The position numbers and the translations under genes are program-made. Below, piece after piece: positions 43,280 through 51,451 of a DNA stretch of 64,000 bases. The stretch spans positions 1 through 64,000 of the forward strand of contig JAANXD010000076.1 in assembly GCA_018263435.1 (NCBI GenBank), written 5' to 3'. The notes beneath the pieces were generated by a model that worked only from the letters and a program-made list of their open reading frames with translations, did no database searches and had not been told where the DNA came from. Each line of letters begins with the position of its first letter. Within the stretch, counting starts at the first letter, position 1. The stretch comes from Candidatus Scalindua arabica. GTDB lineage: Bacteria > Planctomycetota > Brocadiia > Brocadiales > Scalinduaceae.

Positions 43280-45931
43280 ATGACACATCGTCCTCTTGTT
43301 GGCATCACAACCTTTTTCGCAATCGGCATATTTACAAATTATTTAATCGGAATCCCTTCTTTTATTGTTTTACCAGCCATCTTTTTAACAATAATCGTAT
43401 ATACATTTTTATTCATTTTTCACTCACGCCAAAATGCTACAGGACCGGTTAAGAGCGGCGTTCTAACACTTCTTATTTTAATATTCCTGACAGGTATTTT
43501 ATATCATCATTTTAGATCTAACTCTAATGCCGGCAATAACATATCAAATATTATAAGTACTGAAAAAATTCTCATACACCTGCGGGGTGTAGTTGTCTCG
43601 CCGCCGATTGACAAATATGTGCAGGGACTTCCATTGTCTTCGGTAGTAAAGCATCGTAAGAAAATGTCGAACTTTTTACTGCGGGTAGAGGCCGTAGAAT
43701 ATACCCCGCAGGCCGAAACGGCCCGACACACAACTAAAAAGACAATGTACTTAGAAGATTTTGTGCACAAGACAAAGTTGCGAGAATGGAAAAATGTTTC
43801 GGGGGTAATCAAAGTAAATGTTTATCCAACAAGGGAGGAAGAAAAAACGTTGGCAGGTAAGCGGCCTTATCTTTCAGATGAGTTGAATTACGGGGACAAG
43901 GTTGAACTCTCCTGCAAAATCTCTATACCTTCAACATCCCGCAATCCGGGACAGTTTGACTATAAAAATTACCTTAAAAAGCAAAGGCCGCGTATTGACG
44001 CCGTAGCAAGTGTCTTAAGCGCTAATAATATAAAGGTCTTATCCAAAGGCAACGGAAACCATTTTTTTGCATTTGTCTATGGCCTGAAGAAACAATTAAA
44101 TGCAGTTATTGAAAGACATGTAAAGGAAAAGAGTATTCCTCTCGTCAATAGCATCTTGCTCGGCGACCGTGAGAAAGTACCGGCAAATTTGATGGATGGT
44201 TTTTTGCAGACGGGAACCATCCATTTCCTGGCAATCAGTGGTTTGCATGTTGGTATTCTGGTAATCTCTTTGCACTATTTATTAAGGCTGTTCAGAATTA
44301 ACATAAGACTCCTGGCAATAATTATCATACTGATTGTATTCTTATATGCTGCCATTACTGGAATGAAGCCCCCAATTATTCGGGCAGGCATAATGGTAGC
44401 AGTCTATTATGGCACCTTTATAGTTAACAGACGCTGGGACCTCCCAAACAGCATCGCAGCAGCAGTCTTTATCATCCTCCTGATAAATCCTTCCGACCTG
44501 TTCAACGTTGGCTTTCAGCTTTCGGTCCTTGCTGTGCTTGGGATCGTATACTGTTCAAGCAGGCTTGAAAATTTCTTCTGGAGGTCAACCCTTCTGGTAG
44601 AGAAGCTGCAGGCGAAAGAGGAGAGGAGTGAGGCATGGTTTCTTTTCAAAGTATACTGCAGAAAGACATTTTGCGTATCCCTGGGAGCCTGGATTGGAGT
44701 AATGCCGCTCATAGTGTACTATTTTCACATTGTAACCCCTCTGGCCGTTTTTTTGAATATCCTGATATTCCCGCTGGTCTGGCTCATACTGGTTGGAGGT
44801 TTTATTGTATTAATATTGGGGCTTGTATTGCCTGTGCTGGTTACGCCTTTTGCGTGGTTTGTTTCATATTCTGAGATTGTGCTGGAAAATCTAATCCTGC
44901 TTTTTTCAACATATCTTAAGACATTCTTTTGTACGTCAACACCATCATGGATCTGGATAATAGTTTACTATTTGATAGTCATATTCTTCATACTAAGGGA
45001 AAAATTCAAGATCAAGATAGCTTATGTGTTAATCCTGACCTTGATTATTTCAAATATTTTTCTGTTTTCAGGTCTATTTGGCCGTACGCAGGAGTGTCTT
45101 AAGCTTACCTGTTTTGACGTGAGGCATGGAGCCTCTTTCTTTATACAGTTTCCTGACGGCAAAAACATGCTTTTTGATACGGGTACAAAGAGTAATTATG
45201 ATGTTGGAAAATTTATCGTTGTTCCTTTTCTGCGGCAGGAAAGAATAAAGAAGATAGATACCGTAGTTATATCTCATGAGCACGATGATCACTGTAATGG
45301 CATACCCTCCATTGTTAAAAGGTTCAGGGTTGACAATGTCTTTGTGAATAAATTCTTCTTACAGTCCGGAAATAGAGTCGAGTTACTGAAACTTTTTAAA
45401 GAAGAAAAAACAAAGACAGGCTTGGTAGCAGATGGATTGGAAATTAAAGGTTATGAACCGGCAAAGATCATGGTACTTAATCCTCCTGACAAGGATATGT
45501 TGAGGAATGAGGGTTTCCCGATAGAAAATTTATCCATAAACGATTCATCTAGTGTACTGCTTATTGACTATAAAGGCTACAGGATACTATTGTGTGCTGA
45601 TATAGGTGAAAGGGGAATCGAAATGCTTTTGTCCCAGCCTAACAAACCCAGCCTAAACAGACCGGCGGGCAGGCGGGGAAAGGATAGTCTTGATACAGAC
45701 GTGATCCAGGTTCCGCATCATGGAGGTTATTGTGAAAAGACAGAAGATTTGCTTAAACGGGTAAAGCCCGGGTACGCAATAATAAGCGGGACAGAAAAGT
45801 ATATCTCACCATCTACAATTGAGACTTGCCAAAAGCATGGAGTTAGTTTATATAAAACACATGAGGACGGCGCAGTAACATTTACGATAGATGAGGAAGG
45901 TATTAAGGTGTCGAAGTTTATTGGACTTTAA
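43280..45931 (+). CDS. comEC: ComEC/Rec2 DNA-uptake channel
   Basis: 883 residues with the full three-part layout. An N-terminal membrane and OB-like part (DUF4131, about 10-210; GDKVELSCKI, NPGQFDYKNYL), the competence domain with many helices (about 260-540; LGDREKVPANLMDGFLQTG, ISGLHVGIL) and a C-terminal metallo-beta-lactamase domain (about 610-880; VVISHEHDDHCNGI, VPHHGGY). It forms the inner-membrane pore for transforming DNA, and the MBL part may degrade the second strand. A palindromic repeat inserted in frame adds about 14 residues (PNKPSLNRPAGRRG) just before the VPHHGG strand. No other com genes are near. Confidence 0.9.
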   Translation: MTHRPLVGITTFFAIGIFTNYLIGIPSFIVLPAIFLTIIVYTFLFIFHSRQNATGPVKSGVLTLLILIFLTGILYHHFRSNSNAGNNISNIISTEKILIHLRGVVVSPPIDKYVQGLPLSSVVKHRKKMSNFLLRVEAVEYTPQAETARHTTKKTMYLEDFVHKTKLREWKNVSGVIKVNVYPTREEEKTLAGKRPYLSDELNYGDKVELSCKISIPSTSRNPGQFDYKNYLKKQRPRIDAVASVLSANNIKVLSKGNGNHFFAFVYGLKKQLNAVIERHVKEKSIPLVNSILLGDREKVPANLMDGFLQTGTIHFLAISGLHVGILVISLHYLLRLFRINIRLLAIIIILIVFLYAAITGMKPPIIRAGIMVAVYYGTFIVNRRWDLPNSIAAAVFIILLINPSDLFNVGFQLSVLAVLGIVYCSSRLENFFWRSTLLVEKLQAKEERSEAWFLFKVYCRKTFCVSLGAWIGVMPLIVYYFHIVTPLAVFLNILIFPLVWLILVGGFIVLILGLVLPVLVTPFAWFVSYSEIVLENLILLFSTYLKTFFCTSTPSWIWIIVYYLIVIFFILREKFKIKIAYVLILTLIISNIFLFSGLFGRTQECLKLTCFDVRHGASFFIQFPDGKNMLFDTGTKSNYDVGKFIVVPFLRQERIKKIDTVVISHEHDDHCNGIPSIVKRFRVDNVFVNKFFLQSGNRVELLKLFKEEKTKTGLVADGLEIKGYEPAKIMVLNPPDKDMLRNEGFPIENLSINDSSSVLLIDYKGYRILLCADIGERGIEMLLSQPNKPSLNRPAGRRGKDSLDTDVIQVPHHGGYCEKTEDLLKRVKPGYAIISGTEKYISPSTIETCQKHGVSLYKTHEDGAVTFTIDEEGIKVSKFIGL
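45633..45677 (+). repeat. REP-like palindrome inside the comEC coding sequence
   Basis: CAGCCTAACAAACCCAGCCT is followed by ACCGGCGGGCAGGCGGGG. The CCTAACAAAC...GGGCAG unit is the one found at 46045-46069 and, inverted, at 5403-5426. It is in frame and codes for the Pro/Arg-rich loop of the ComEC MBL domain. Confidence 0.55.
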
Positions 45932-46248
45932 GCATTGATTTGGCATTGTAAATTGATAATTATTTGAAATTTGGATTTGTATCCATAGCTTTAGGCACTT
46001 TAAACTTCCCGCCCGGCCAGGCCGTTCGGACGGGTAGTTCACTTCCCGCCTAACAAACTGGTGGGCAAGTAGTCACTTGTCTCTGCCTTTTACGAACACT
46101 ATATTCTGCTTTCAAGGTCTGGCCCCAGTGCTTTATTTGAAATTTGTGATTTGAGTTTTGTATATTATACAAACGGTGATTTTTATGTCGTTCCCGATTC
46201 TTAAACTCTCACCTTGTCGTCTTGTTAATACGAGCATTTGTTAACCTT
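45932..46248. repeat. Intergenic region with two palindromes and an AAGTG phrase
   Basis: Bases 45991-46007 hold TTAGGCACTTTAAACTT, 46008-46035 the palindrome CCCGCCCGG...CGGACGGGT, and 46045-46069 CCCGCCTAACAAACTGGTGGGC. These are three dispersed repeat types seen elsewhere in the window, stacked together. No gene is visible. The region lies between the 3' ends of comEC (+) and the next minus-strand gene. Confidence 0.5.
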
Positions 46249-46707
46249 CTAGTAATTAGTTTTTTCATCTCTCTTTTCCTTTTTTAATTCTCTTATTGGC
46301 TCTAAAGTATTGGTCTCAAATGCCACAACCAGCGATATGCACAATTCACGGATGCTATCAATACCATCTCCTGTAATTAATATATGGTCCATGATATCTG
46401 ACCCTGGGGTATCCTTTGCATGAAAAGTAACTATTGTAGAAATCACTACCGTTCCGATAGGTCTAGTATGTATGTTGAGTATATTTGTTGCAATAATACC
46501 TAACTTAAAACATGGTTCAGTGTCTGTTATGTTTATATTACCCACATTACGAAGTTCTCTCTTCATGAAACTCTCGATTGATGATTTTAGAACATCATCT
46601 TTACACTTAACATTCACATGTACATTATACCGTTCTTCTGCAAAAGATAGGGGGGTGAATACTAATAATATTGCTATCACAAGTCCGATATACCGTATAT
46701 ATTTCAT
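46249..46707 (-). CDS. Exported protein of unknown function
   Basis: 152 residues with a signal peptide (YIRYIGLVIAILLVFTPLSFA, residues 3-23). The mature part alternates strands and helices: YNVHVNVKCKDDVLKSSIESFMKREL, then KLGIIATNILN and GTVVISTIVTFHAKDT, ending in a charged LKKEKRDEKTNY tail. Two Cys (CKDD and EPCFK) could pair. I do not recognise a family. Behind it (46708-46783) there is no clear promoter. It borders a group of toxin-antitoxin and recombinase remnants. Confidence 0.6.
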   Translation of the reverse strand: MKYIRYIGLVIAILLVFTPLSFAEERYNVHVNVKCKDDVLKSSIESFMKRELRNVGNINITDTEPCFKLGIIATNILNIHTRPIGTVVISTIVTFHAKDTPGSDIMDHILITGDGIDSIRELCISLVVAFETNTLEPIRELKKEKRDEKTNY

Positions 46708-46783
46708 TTTTATCCTCTCCCTCCCTTGTAATAAGACTTAACCTACCTCCCTAATTATATTCGCCAGTTTACTATTGATTATT

Positions 46784-46996
46784 CTATATTTTCGTGTTTA
46801 AGAAGTTTCTCATACAAGTCCACGAAACCCCATATATTTTAGCCAGTGCGGTAACGTTTAATCCTTTATCTCTAAAGTCCTTTATTTCCTCCAGTTTGCC
46901 ATCAAGTTTTGACTTACCCAGTGCGCCCTTAGGTCTACCTAGTTTAAAACCCTTTGACTTCTTTAAGGCTAATGCCTGTTTAGTCAATGTTCTCAT
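46784..46996 (-). pseudogene. C-terminal fragment of a serine recombinase (invertase/resolvase)
   Basis: 70 residues. KKSKGFKLGRPKGALGKSKLDGK is the linker of Mpi-type DNA invertases, and ALAKIYGVSWTCMRNFL is their C-terminal helix-turn-helix. The catalytic N-terminal domain with its active Ser (about 130 residues) is absent upstream, where I find no continuation. It is a relic of an element and could at most bind DNA. Confidence 0.7.
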
Positions 46997-47079
46997 TGTT
47001 ATGCCCCACTAATACATTGTCCTAGAAATAGTTAGAATCTATTCTATGTTTATTCCTATATGAAATCAACTCTTTACGA

Positions 47080-47436
47080 TTATAAAAACTCTTTTGGTTC
47101 TATCAGTAGTTTGATTCCTTCAATAATTTGTGTTATACGATTTGGTGACAACATTCCTATCTTCTCAATCAAATCAGATTTATCAACCGTGATTAGCTGG
47201 GAGATATTTACTACACTGCTTTTTTTGAGGTTTGCTTCTCCTTTTGTCAATAGTACGTTTCCAGGTAACCTGGCACGTTTAAGATTAGATGTTAATGCGC
47301 AAACTACTACTGTATTAATTTTACTGAGATTAAAAATGTTATTCTGTATTACAACATGAGGATGTAGAAAACCAGGCGCAGAACCTGACGGTGTTCCTAA
47401 ATTAACCCAGAATATATCTCCCTGTTTAATTACCAT
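47080..47436 (-). CDS. MazF/PemK-family mRNA interferase toxin
   Basis: 118 residues. VIKQGDIFWVNLGTPSGSAPGFLHPHVVIQNN is the normal MazF/PemK start, with VVVCALTSNL and GNVLLTKGEANLKKSSVVNISQLITVDKSDL after it, including the Ser/Thr and Arg regions of the cleavage site. It cuts mRNA at short sequences and stops growth unless bound by the antitoxin. It overlaps the upstream antitoxin gene by seven bases. Length and motifs look intact. Confidence 0.87.
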   Translation of the reverse strand: MVIKQGDIFWVNLGTPSGSAPGFLHPHVVIQNNIFNLSKINTVVVCALTSNLKRARLPGNVLLTKGEANLKKSSVVNISQLITVDKSDLIEKIGMLSPNRITQIIEGIKLLIEPKEFL

Positions 47437-47678
47437 TTTTCCGCCTTGAGCATTCTGGCATAATGTTTTTTATGCTTTTCTCTAAGAGCAGTTTCCTTTT
47501 CTGTTTCCTTTTCTGAATATGCTTTGTTAATCGCTTCGTAAATATTTTTGTTTTTAAGTTTTTCAATGTATTCTCTTGCCGCGCTGGCTAATATGTGGCT
47601 TCGAGAACGGTTCAGCTTCTTTGATATTTTATCAATATCCTTAAACAAATCATCCGGCATTGAAATGGCTGTTTTCAT
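47430..47678 (-). CDS. Ribbon-helix-helix antitoxin of the MazF pair
   Basis: 82 residues. MKTAISMPDDLFKDIDKISKKLNRSRSHILASAAREYI is a CopG/MazE-type ribbon-helix-helix DNA-binding domain (residues 1-38). The C-terminal half is a charged helix (KETEKETALREKHKKHYARM) that would wrap the toxin. It comes first in the unit, as usual, and would repress the operon with the toxin. Confidence 0.82.
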   Translation of the reverse strand: MKTAISMPDDLFKDIDKISKKLNRSRSHILASAAREYIEKLKNKNIYEAINKAYSEKETEKETALREKHKKHYARMLKAEKW

Positions 47679-47877
47679 GATATCCCTCCAGTATGATATA
47701 AAATAATAGCATTAGTATAACTATTATTATAACCTGTGTCAATATCTATGTGAATACTATCTCCCGAATAAAATATAGAAATCGTGGACAACGACTGTGT
47801 TGATGTTAGCTTTTTAAACTCATCTGCAGGGTAGGATCGTTTTATTGGTAGGTATTCTTTACCCGTTACTTGCTTGC

Positions 47878-48135
47878 TTACTTCCACATCTTATCATCTA
47901 CTTTTTCAAAATCATCTATTTTGCTCTGAAACTCCGAATAATCCTTTTTGCTCCAGGTTCCTGCCAAATGATCCAGGTCATCGTAAGCAATAGTCCTTAT
48001 TTTTTTCTCAAGACCAAGCGCCTCTCTGAGAACTCTTAACACGGTTGCATTCACACTAGCACCTTCTTTTTTAGCCTTTTCCTTTAAGGCTTTTAAAACT
48101 TTATCATCAATACCCCTAACAGTCATTACGGACAT
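47878..48135 (-). CDS. FitA/VapB-like ribbon-helix-helix antitoxin
   Basis: 85 residues from the ATG at 48135, which follows GGGGAGATAATC; the longer frame from 48156 is less likely. VMTVRGIDDKVLKALKEKAKKEGASVNATVLRVLREALGL is the ribbon-helix-helix domain of plasmid-stability (FitA-type) antitoxins, and the tail holds a Trp-rich toxin-binding segment (AGTWSKKDYSEF). Its toxin gene just upstream is truncated, so this antitoxin now has no complete cognate toxin here. Confidence 0.78.
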   Translation of the reverse strand: MSVMTVRGIDDKVLKALKEKAKKEGASVNATVLRVLREALGLEKKIRTIAYDDLDHLAGTWSKKDYSEFQSKIDDFEKVDDKMWK

Positions 48136-48158
48136 GATTATCTCCCCATTAGTCAAAT

Positions 48159-48410
48159 TTATGTCTTTAACAAAAGAACATTAATATTATTAAAATGTTC
48201 ATCAAAAGTAAAAAGCGCTAGTCCATGCTTCATTGCAGAAGCCGCCACCCACATATCATTTGATGGAACCGGTTTTCCTTTTCTCCGTAAATCCCAATAA
48301 ATCTCAGCATAAAAACCTGCTGTTTCCTCATCTATCTGGATTAGATGAACGCGTGGCGAATCCAGAAAAAGGTTCAACTCTTCTATGTTTTGCTTCTCTC
48401 TACAATTTAT
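48159..48410 (-). pseudogene. Truncated VapC (PIN-domain) toxin
   Basis: The remaining frame reads INCREKQNIEELNLFLDSP, then VHLIQIDEETAGFYAEIY, LRRKGKPVPSNDMWVAASAM and LALFTFDEHF. These are the second half of a PIN RNase, including the acidic pair around SNDMW and the last Asp in FDEHF. The first half with the starting Asp (DTN/DTS) is lost: a stop at 48411-48413 precedes it and lipA follows at once. The nuclease centre is incomplete, so the toxin is almost certainly dead. A short frame could start from a TTG at 48377. Confidence 0.78.
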
Positions 48411-48437
48411 TTATCGAACAATTGTCTTTAAATTTAA

Positions 48438-49292
48438 TCATACCAAATCAAACTGTTCTGTTGCATGGTATGAGCTTCGAACCAGTGGGCCTGATTCCAC
48501 ATGCCTGAAGCCCATCTTCTCTCCCTCATATTTCAGGTGTCTGAATTTATCGGGATGGTAGAAACGTTTTATTGGGTGGAACCCTTTGCCGGGGCAAAGG
48601 TATTGTCCGATAGTGAGTATGTCGCATCCAACGTCTCTCAGATCACTCATCACTTCTACTATCTCATCATGTTCTTCGCCCATACCGAGAATGAGGCCGG
48701 ACTTGGTAGTCAGTTCAGGATCGATCTCTTTTGCTTCCTCTAATAAACTAAGCGAACATTCGTAGTCAGCACCCGGTCTTACGTTCGGATATAGTCTCGG
48801 TACCGTCTCAATATTGTGGTTGAGTATATGCGGCCTTTCATTCAGGACAATTTCAACGGCTCTCACTGAACCTTTGAAATCGGGCATTAATACTTCTATT
48901 GTGCATGCAGGATCTTGGGTGCGGATGGCTTTTATTGTCTTTGCGTAGTGGCCTGCACCACCGTCAGGGAGGTCGTCCCTGGTGACAGACGTAATAACGA
49001 CATGCCGCAGGCCTATCTGTTTGACTACCCGCGCAATCTTTTCGGGTTCTCCCTCCTCAAGTGCTGATGGAACTCCTTTAGTAACTGCACAATAATTACA
49101 TCTCCGTGTGCAGATATCTCCGAGTATTAGAAATGTCGCAGTGCCCTGCCCGAAGCACTCTCCAATATTCGGACAGACGGCCTCTTCACATACCGTGTGA
49201 AGGTTGGCAGTCCTTAACAGGCTTTTCATCCTATGGTATTCTTCGCCTCCCGGCAGTTTAACCCTGAGCCAGTCGGGATGTTTTGTCTGCAT
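48438..49292 (-). CDS. lipA: Lipoyl synthase
   Basis: 284 residues from the ATG at 49292, which has GAGGT 8 bases upstream (the frame opens to 49340). The auxiliary cluster cysteines lie in CEEAVCPNIGEC, and the radical SAM motif is CTRRCNYC (CxxxCxxC). It inserts two sulfurs into the octanoyl arm of 2-oxoacid dehydrogenases or the glycine cleavage H protein. The C-terminal RSSYHA supplies the Ser ligand of the auxiliary cluster. No lipB is adjacent. It overlaps nothing and is read away from the MOSC gene. Confidence 0.94.
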   Translation of the reverse strand: MQTKHPDWLRVKLPGGEEYHRMKSLLRTANLHTVCEEAVCPNIGECFGQGTATFLILGDICTRRCNYCAVTKGVPSALEEGEPEKIARVVKQIGLRHVVITSVTRDDLPDGGAGHYAKTIKAIRTQDPACTIEVLMPDFKGSVRAVEIVLNERPHILNHNIETVPRLYPNVRPGADYECSLSLLEEAKEIDPELTTKSGLILGMGEEHDEIVEVMSDLRDVGCDILTIGQYLCPGKGFHPIKRFYHPDKFRHLKYEGEKMGFRHVESGPLVRSSYHATEQFDLV

Positions 49293-49431
49293 CTTTTGTA
49301 CCTCTTCAATATTTATACTATGAAGAATATGGGAACACAATACTTAAATATTGAATTATAGTATGTGATTTGGTACTCTTATTCCATGGTATGTACTGAC
49401 ATACAGGAATATTTTTAGGTACAGTTTGGTC

Positions 49432-49890
49432 ATGGGAAAGATTGTTGCAATCTGCATAAGCGAAAAAAAGGGTGTTCAAAAAAAAGATGTAAAGCAGTGC
49501 AGATTGATTGAAAATTATGGCTTAGAGGGTGATGCTCATGCCGGTTCCTGGCATCGCCAGATTAGTCTGCTTTCAATAGAAGGCAGGTTGGTTATGGAGA
49601 ATAAAGGAGTAAAACTCGATGCCGGTGACTTTGGAGAGAACGTACTGACCAAAGGCGTCGATTTTGCTAACGTCATGGTGGGGAATGAGTTGCGACTTGG
49701 AAAAGATGCCCTGGTAAGGGTTACTCAGATAGGCAAGGAGTGTCACGACAGGTGCAATATTTATTACCAGGTGGGTGATTGTATCATGCCCAGGGAAGGT
49801 ATCTTTGCCGAAGTTTTAAAGGGCGGCGATATAAAAGTTGATGACGATATTGAGTTTATAAATGATAAAGGCAGCGGTTCTAACAATTAG
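49432..49890 (+). CDS. MOSC-domain protein
   Basis: 152 residues from the ATG at 49432. The domain shows GLEGDAHAGSWHRQISLLS and the conserved Cys in IGKECHDRC, the sulfur-carrying position of MOSC domains. These domains are related to the C-terminus of Moco sulfurase, and small stand-alone forms are often encoded with MogA. Its 3' end overlaps the mogA-like gene by 29 bases, so the two are translated together. Probable role: handling sulfur or molybdenum cofactor for enzymes such as the molybdoenzyme at 9.6 kb. Confidence 0.85.
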   Translation: MGKIVAICISEKKGVQKKDVKQCRLIENYGLEGDAHAGSWHRQISLLSIEGRLVMENKGVKLDAGDFGENVLTKGVDFANVMVGNELRLGKDALVRVTQIGKECHDRCNIYYQVGDCIMPREGIFAEVLKGGDIKVDDDIEFINDKGSGSNN

Positions 49891-50362
49891 CGACAAAGGC
49901 TCAAGGGGCGAAAGAGAAGACAAGAGCGGCGAGGTGATCAAGGAGAAGTTGGGTCACATTAAAGCCGAGGTTGTTGCATATGAGATAGTGCCTGATGAGC
50001 GGGAGATTATCTCCCAGACCATCAGGAGTTTTGCAGACAGGGCGAATTTGATTTTGACCACAGGGGGCACGGGAGTAAGCCCCAGGGATGTTACGCCTGA
50101 AGCAACCAGGGACGTGATAGAGAGGGAGTTGCCCGGTTTTGCGGAAGCCATGAGAGCGGAAAGTTTCAAGGTTACCACAAGATCTATTGGATCACGAGCT
50201 GTGTCAGGGATGTATAAAGATACGCTGATTATTAACCTTCCCGGAAGCCCTAAAGGAGTTTCAGAATGTTTAGGCGTTGTGCTGGAAGCAATTCCGCATG
50301 TTCTGGAGGTAGCAGGGGGAAATGTTTCTGACTGCGGCAAGGATGTAAAGCCTCATAGTTGA
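49862..50362 (+). CDS. mog: MogA/MoaB-family molybdopterin adenylyltransferase
   Basis: 166 residues. AAVLTISDKGSRGEREDKSG starts the fold, and TTGGTGVSPRDVTPEATRDVIERELPGFAEAMR is the molybdopterin-binding motif, with LPGSPKGVSECL near the end. It adenylylates molybdopterin before molybdate insertion. It overlaps the MOSC gene by 29 bases. The next gene (glyQ) is about 160 bases on, after a repeat phrase. Confidence 0.9.
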   Translation: MIKAAVLTISDKGSRGEREDKSGEVIKEKLGHIKAEVVAYEIVPDEREIISQTIRSFADRANLILTTGGTGVSPRDVTPEATRDVIERELPGFAEAMRAESFKVTTRSIGSRAVSGMYKDTLIINLPGSPKGVSECLGVVLEAIPHVLEVAGGNVSDCGKDVKPHS

Positions 50363-50371
50363 ATTGAACAG

Positions 50372-50400
50372 GACGCAGATTTTCGCAGATACACTCAGAT
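50372..50400. repeat. CGCAGAT phrase repeat
   Basis: GACGCAGATTTT/CGCAGATACA/CTCAGAT: three units at a 10-base step, in the gap before glyQ. A second loose repeat, ATTCCTTAATCCCTCAATTCC, follows at about 50450-50470 and matches TTTAATTCCTTAATCCTTCC near 5380. Confidence 0.45.
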
Positions 50401-50522
50401 AAAAACTTTTGAAAAGAAACCAAATGTGTCAAATAATTTAAGCATTGAGGAATTCCTTAATCCCTCAATTCCTCAATATTATAATTCCGACTCGTTCGGG
50501 TCAGGATATTTGTGTCGAAAAA

Positions 50523-51377
50523 ATGACATTTCAGGAAATAATACTTAATCTCCAAAAATATTGGGCAGACGAGGGATGCGTAATAATGCAGCCGTATGAT
50601 ATTGAAATTGGCGCCGGCACCTTTAACCCATCAACTTTTCTAAAAGTCCTCGGAGGAAAGTCATGGAAATGTGCTTATGTTGAACCTTCGCGGAGGCCAA
50701 CAGATGGGCGTTATGGCGAAAATCCTAACAGATTACAACATTATTATCAGTTTCAGGTAATCATAAAACCATCTCCGGAAAACTCTAAGTCTTTATATCT
50801 CAATAGCTTGCGTTCACTTGGAGTTGATCTGGTTAAACATGATGTGCGTTTTGTGGAAGACGATTGGGAGTCCCCAACTCTAGGTGCTACCGGTTTGGGA
50901 TGGGAAGTGTGGCTTGACGGTATGGAGATAACCCAGTTTACGTATTTCCAACAGATTGGTGGGATTGAGCTGGATGTTATTTCACTTGAGCTGACCTACG
51001 GCCTCGAAAGAATCGCTATGTTTATCCAGGAGAAGGAGTCCGTATTCGATTTGGAGTGGGTAGATGGGTGTACTTATGGAGATGTGCACAAGTTAGATGA
51101 AGTGCAATTTTCGAGATATAATTTTGAGGTTGCAGATATTCCCATGCTTCTCGATCAATTCGATATGTATGAAAAAGAGTGCAAGAAGCTATTAGAAGAC
51201 GGGATCGTTATTCCCGCATACGATTATGTATTAAAATGTTCGCATACATTTAATCTGTTGGATGCCAGAAAGTCAATAGGTGTTGCACAGCGTACGAGGT
51301 ATATAGGGAGGGTAAGGAGCCTGGCAAAGGGTTGCGCTGAAGGCTATCTAAGGCTGATAGAAGATACGAACAATTAA
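50523..51377 (+). CDS. glyQ: Glycine--tRNA ligase alpha subunit
   Basis: 284 residues from the ATG at 50523 ([14 protein letters not shown]), the normal GlyQ start; the open frame begins upstream inside a repeat. Class II motifs are [35 protein letters not shown] and the motif 3 region [16 protein letters not shown]. With GlyS it charges tRNA-Gly. The glyS gene that normally follows is not here; parB faces it instead, so the beta subunit must be encoded elsewhere. Confidence 0.95.
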   Translation: MTFQEIILNLQKYWADEGCVIMQPYDIEIGAGTFNPSTFLKVLGGKSWKCAYVEPSRRPTDGRYGENPNRLQHYYQFQVIIKPSPENSKSLYLNSLRSLGVDLVKHDVRFVEDDWESPTLGATGLGWEVWLDGMEITQFTYFQQIGGIELDVISLELTYGLERIAMFIQEKESVFDLEWVDGCTYGDVHKLDEVQFSRYNFEVADIPMLLDQFDMYEKECKKLLEDGIVIPAYDYVLKCSHTFNLLDARKSIGVAQRTRYIGRVRSLAKGCAEGYLRLIEDTNN

Positions 51378-51451
51378 AAATGCCTCAATTTTTGCTTATT
51401 TCTTAAATACAGGGTATTTCAGGGTGAAGTTAAGATCGGTTTTTTTGCAGG

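Noticed and set aside
47675..47887. 70-codon minus-strand frame between two antitoxin genes
   Set aside because: No family resemblance, no clear ribosome site and Ser/Thr/Tyr-rich low-information content; kept out as too weak.
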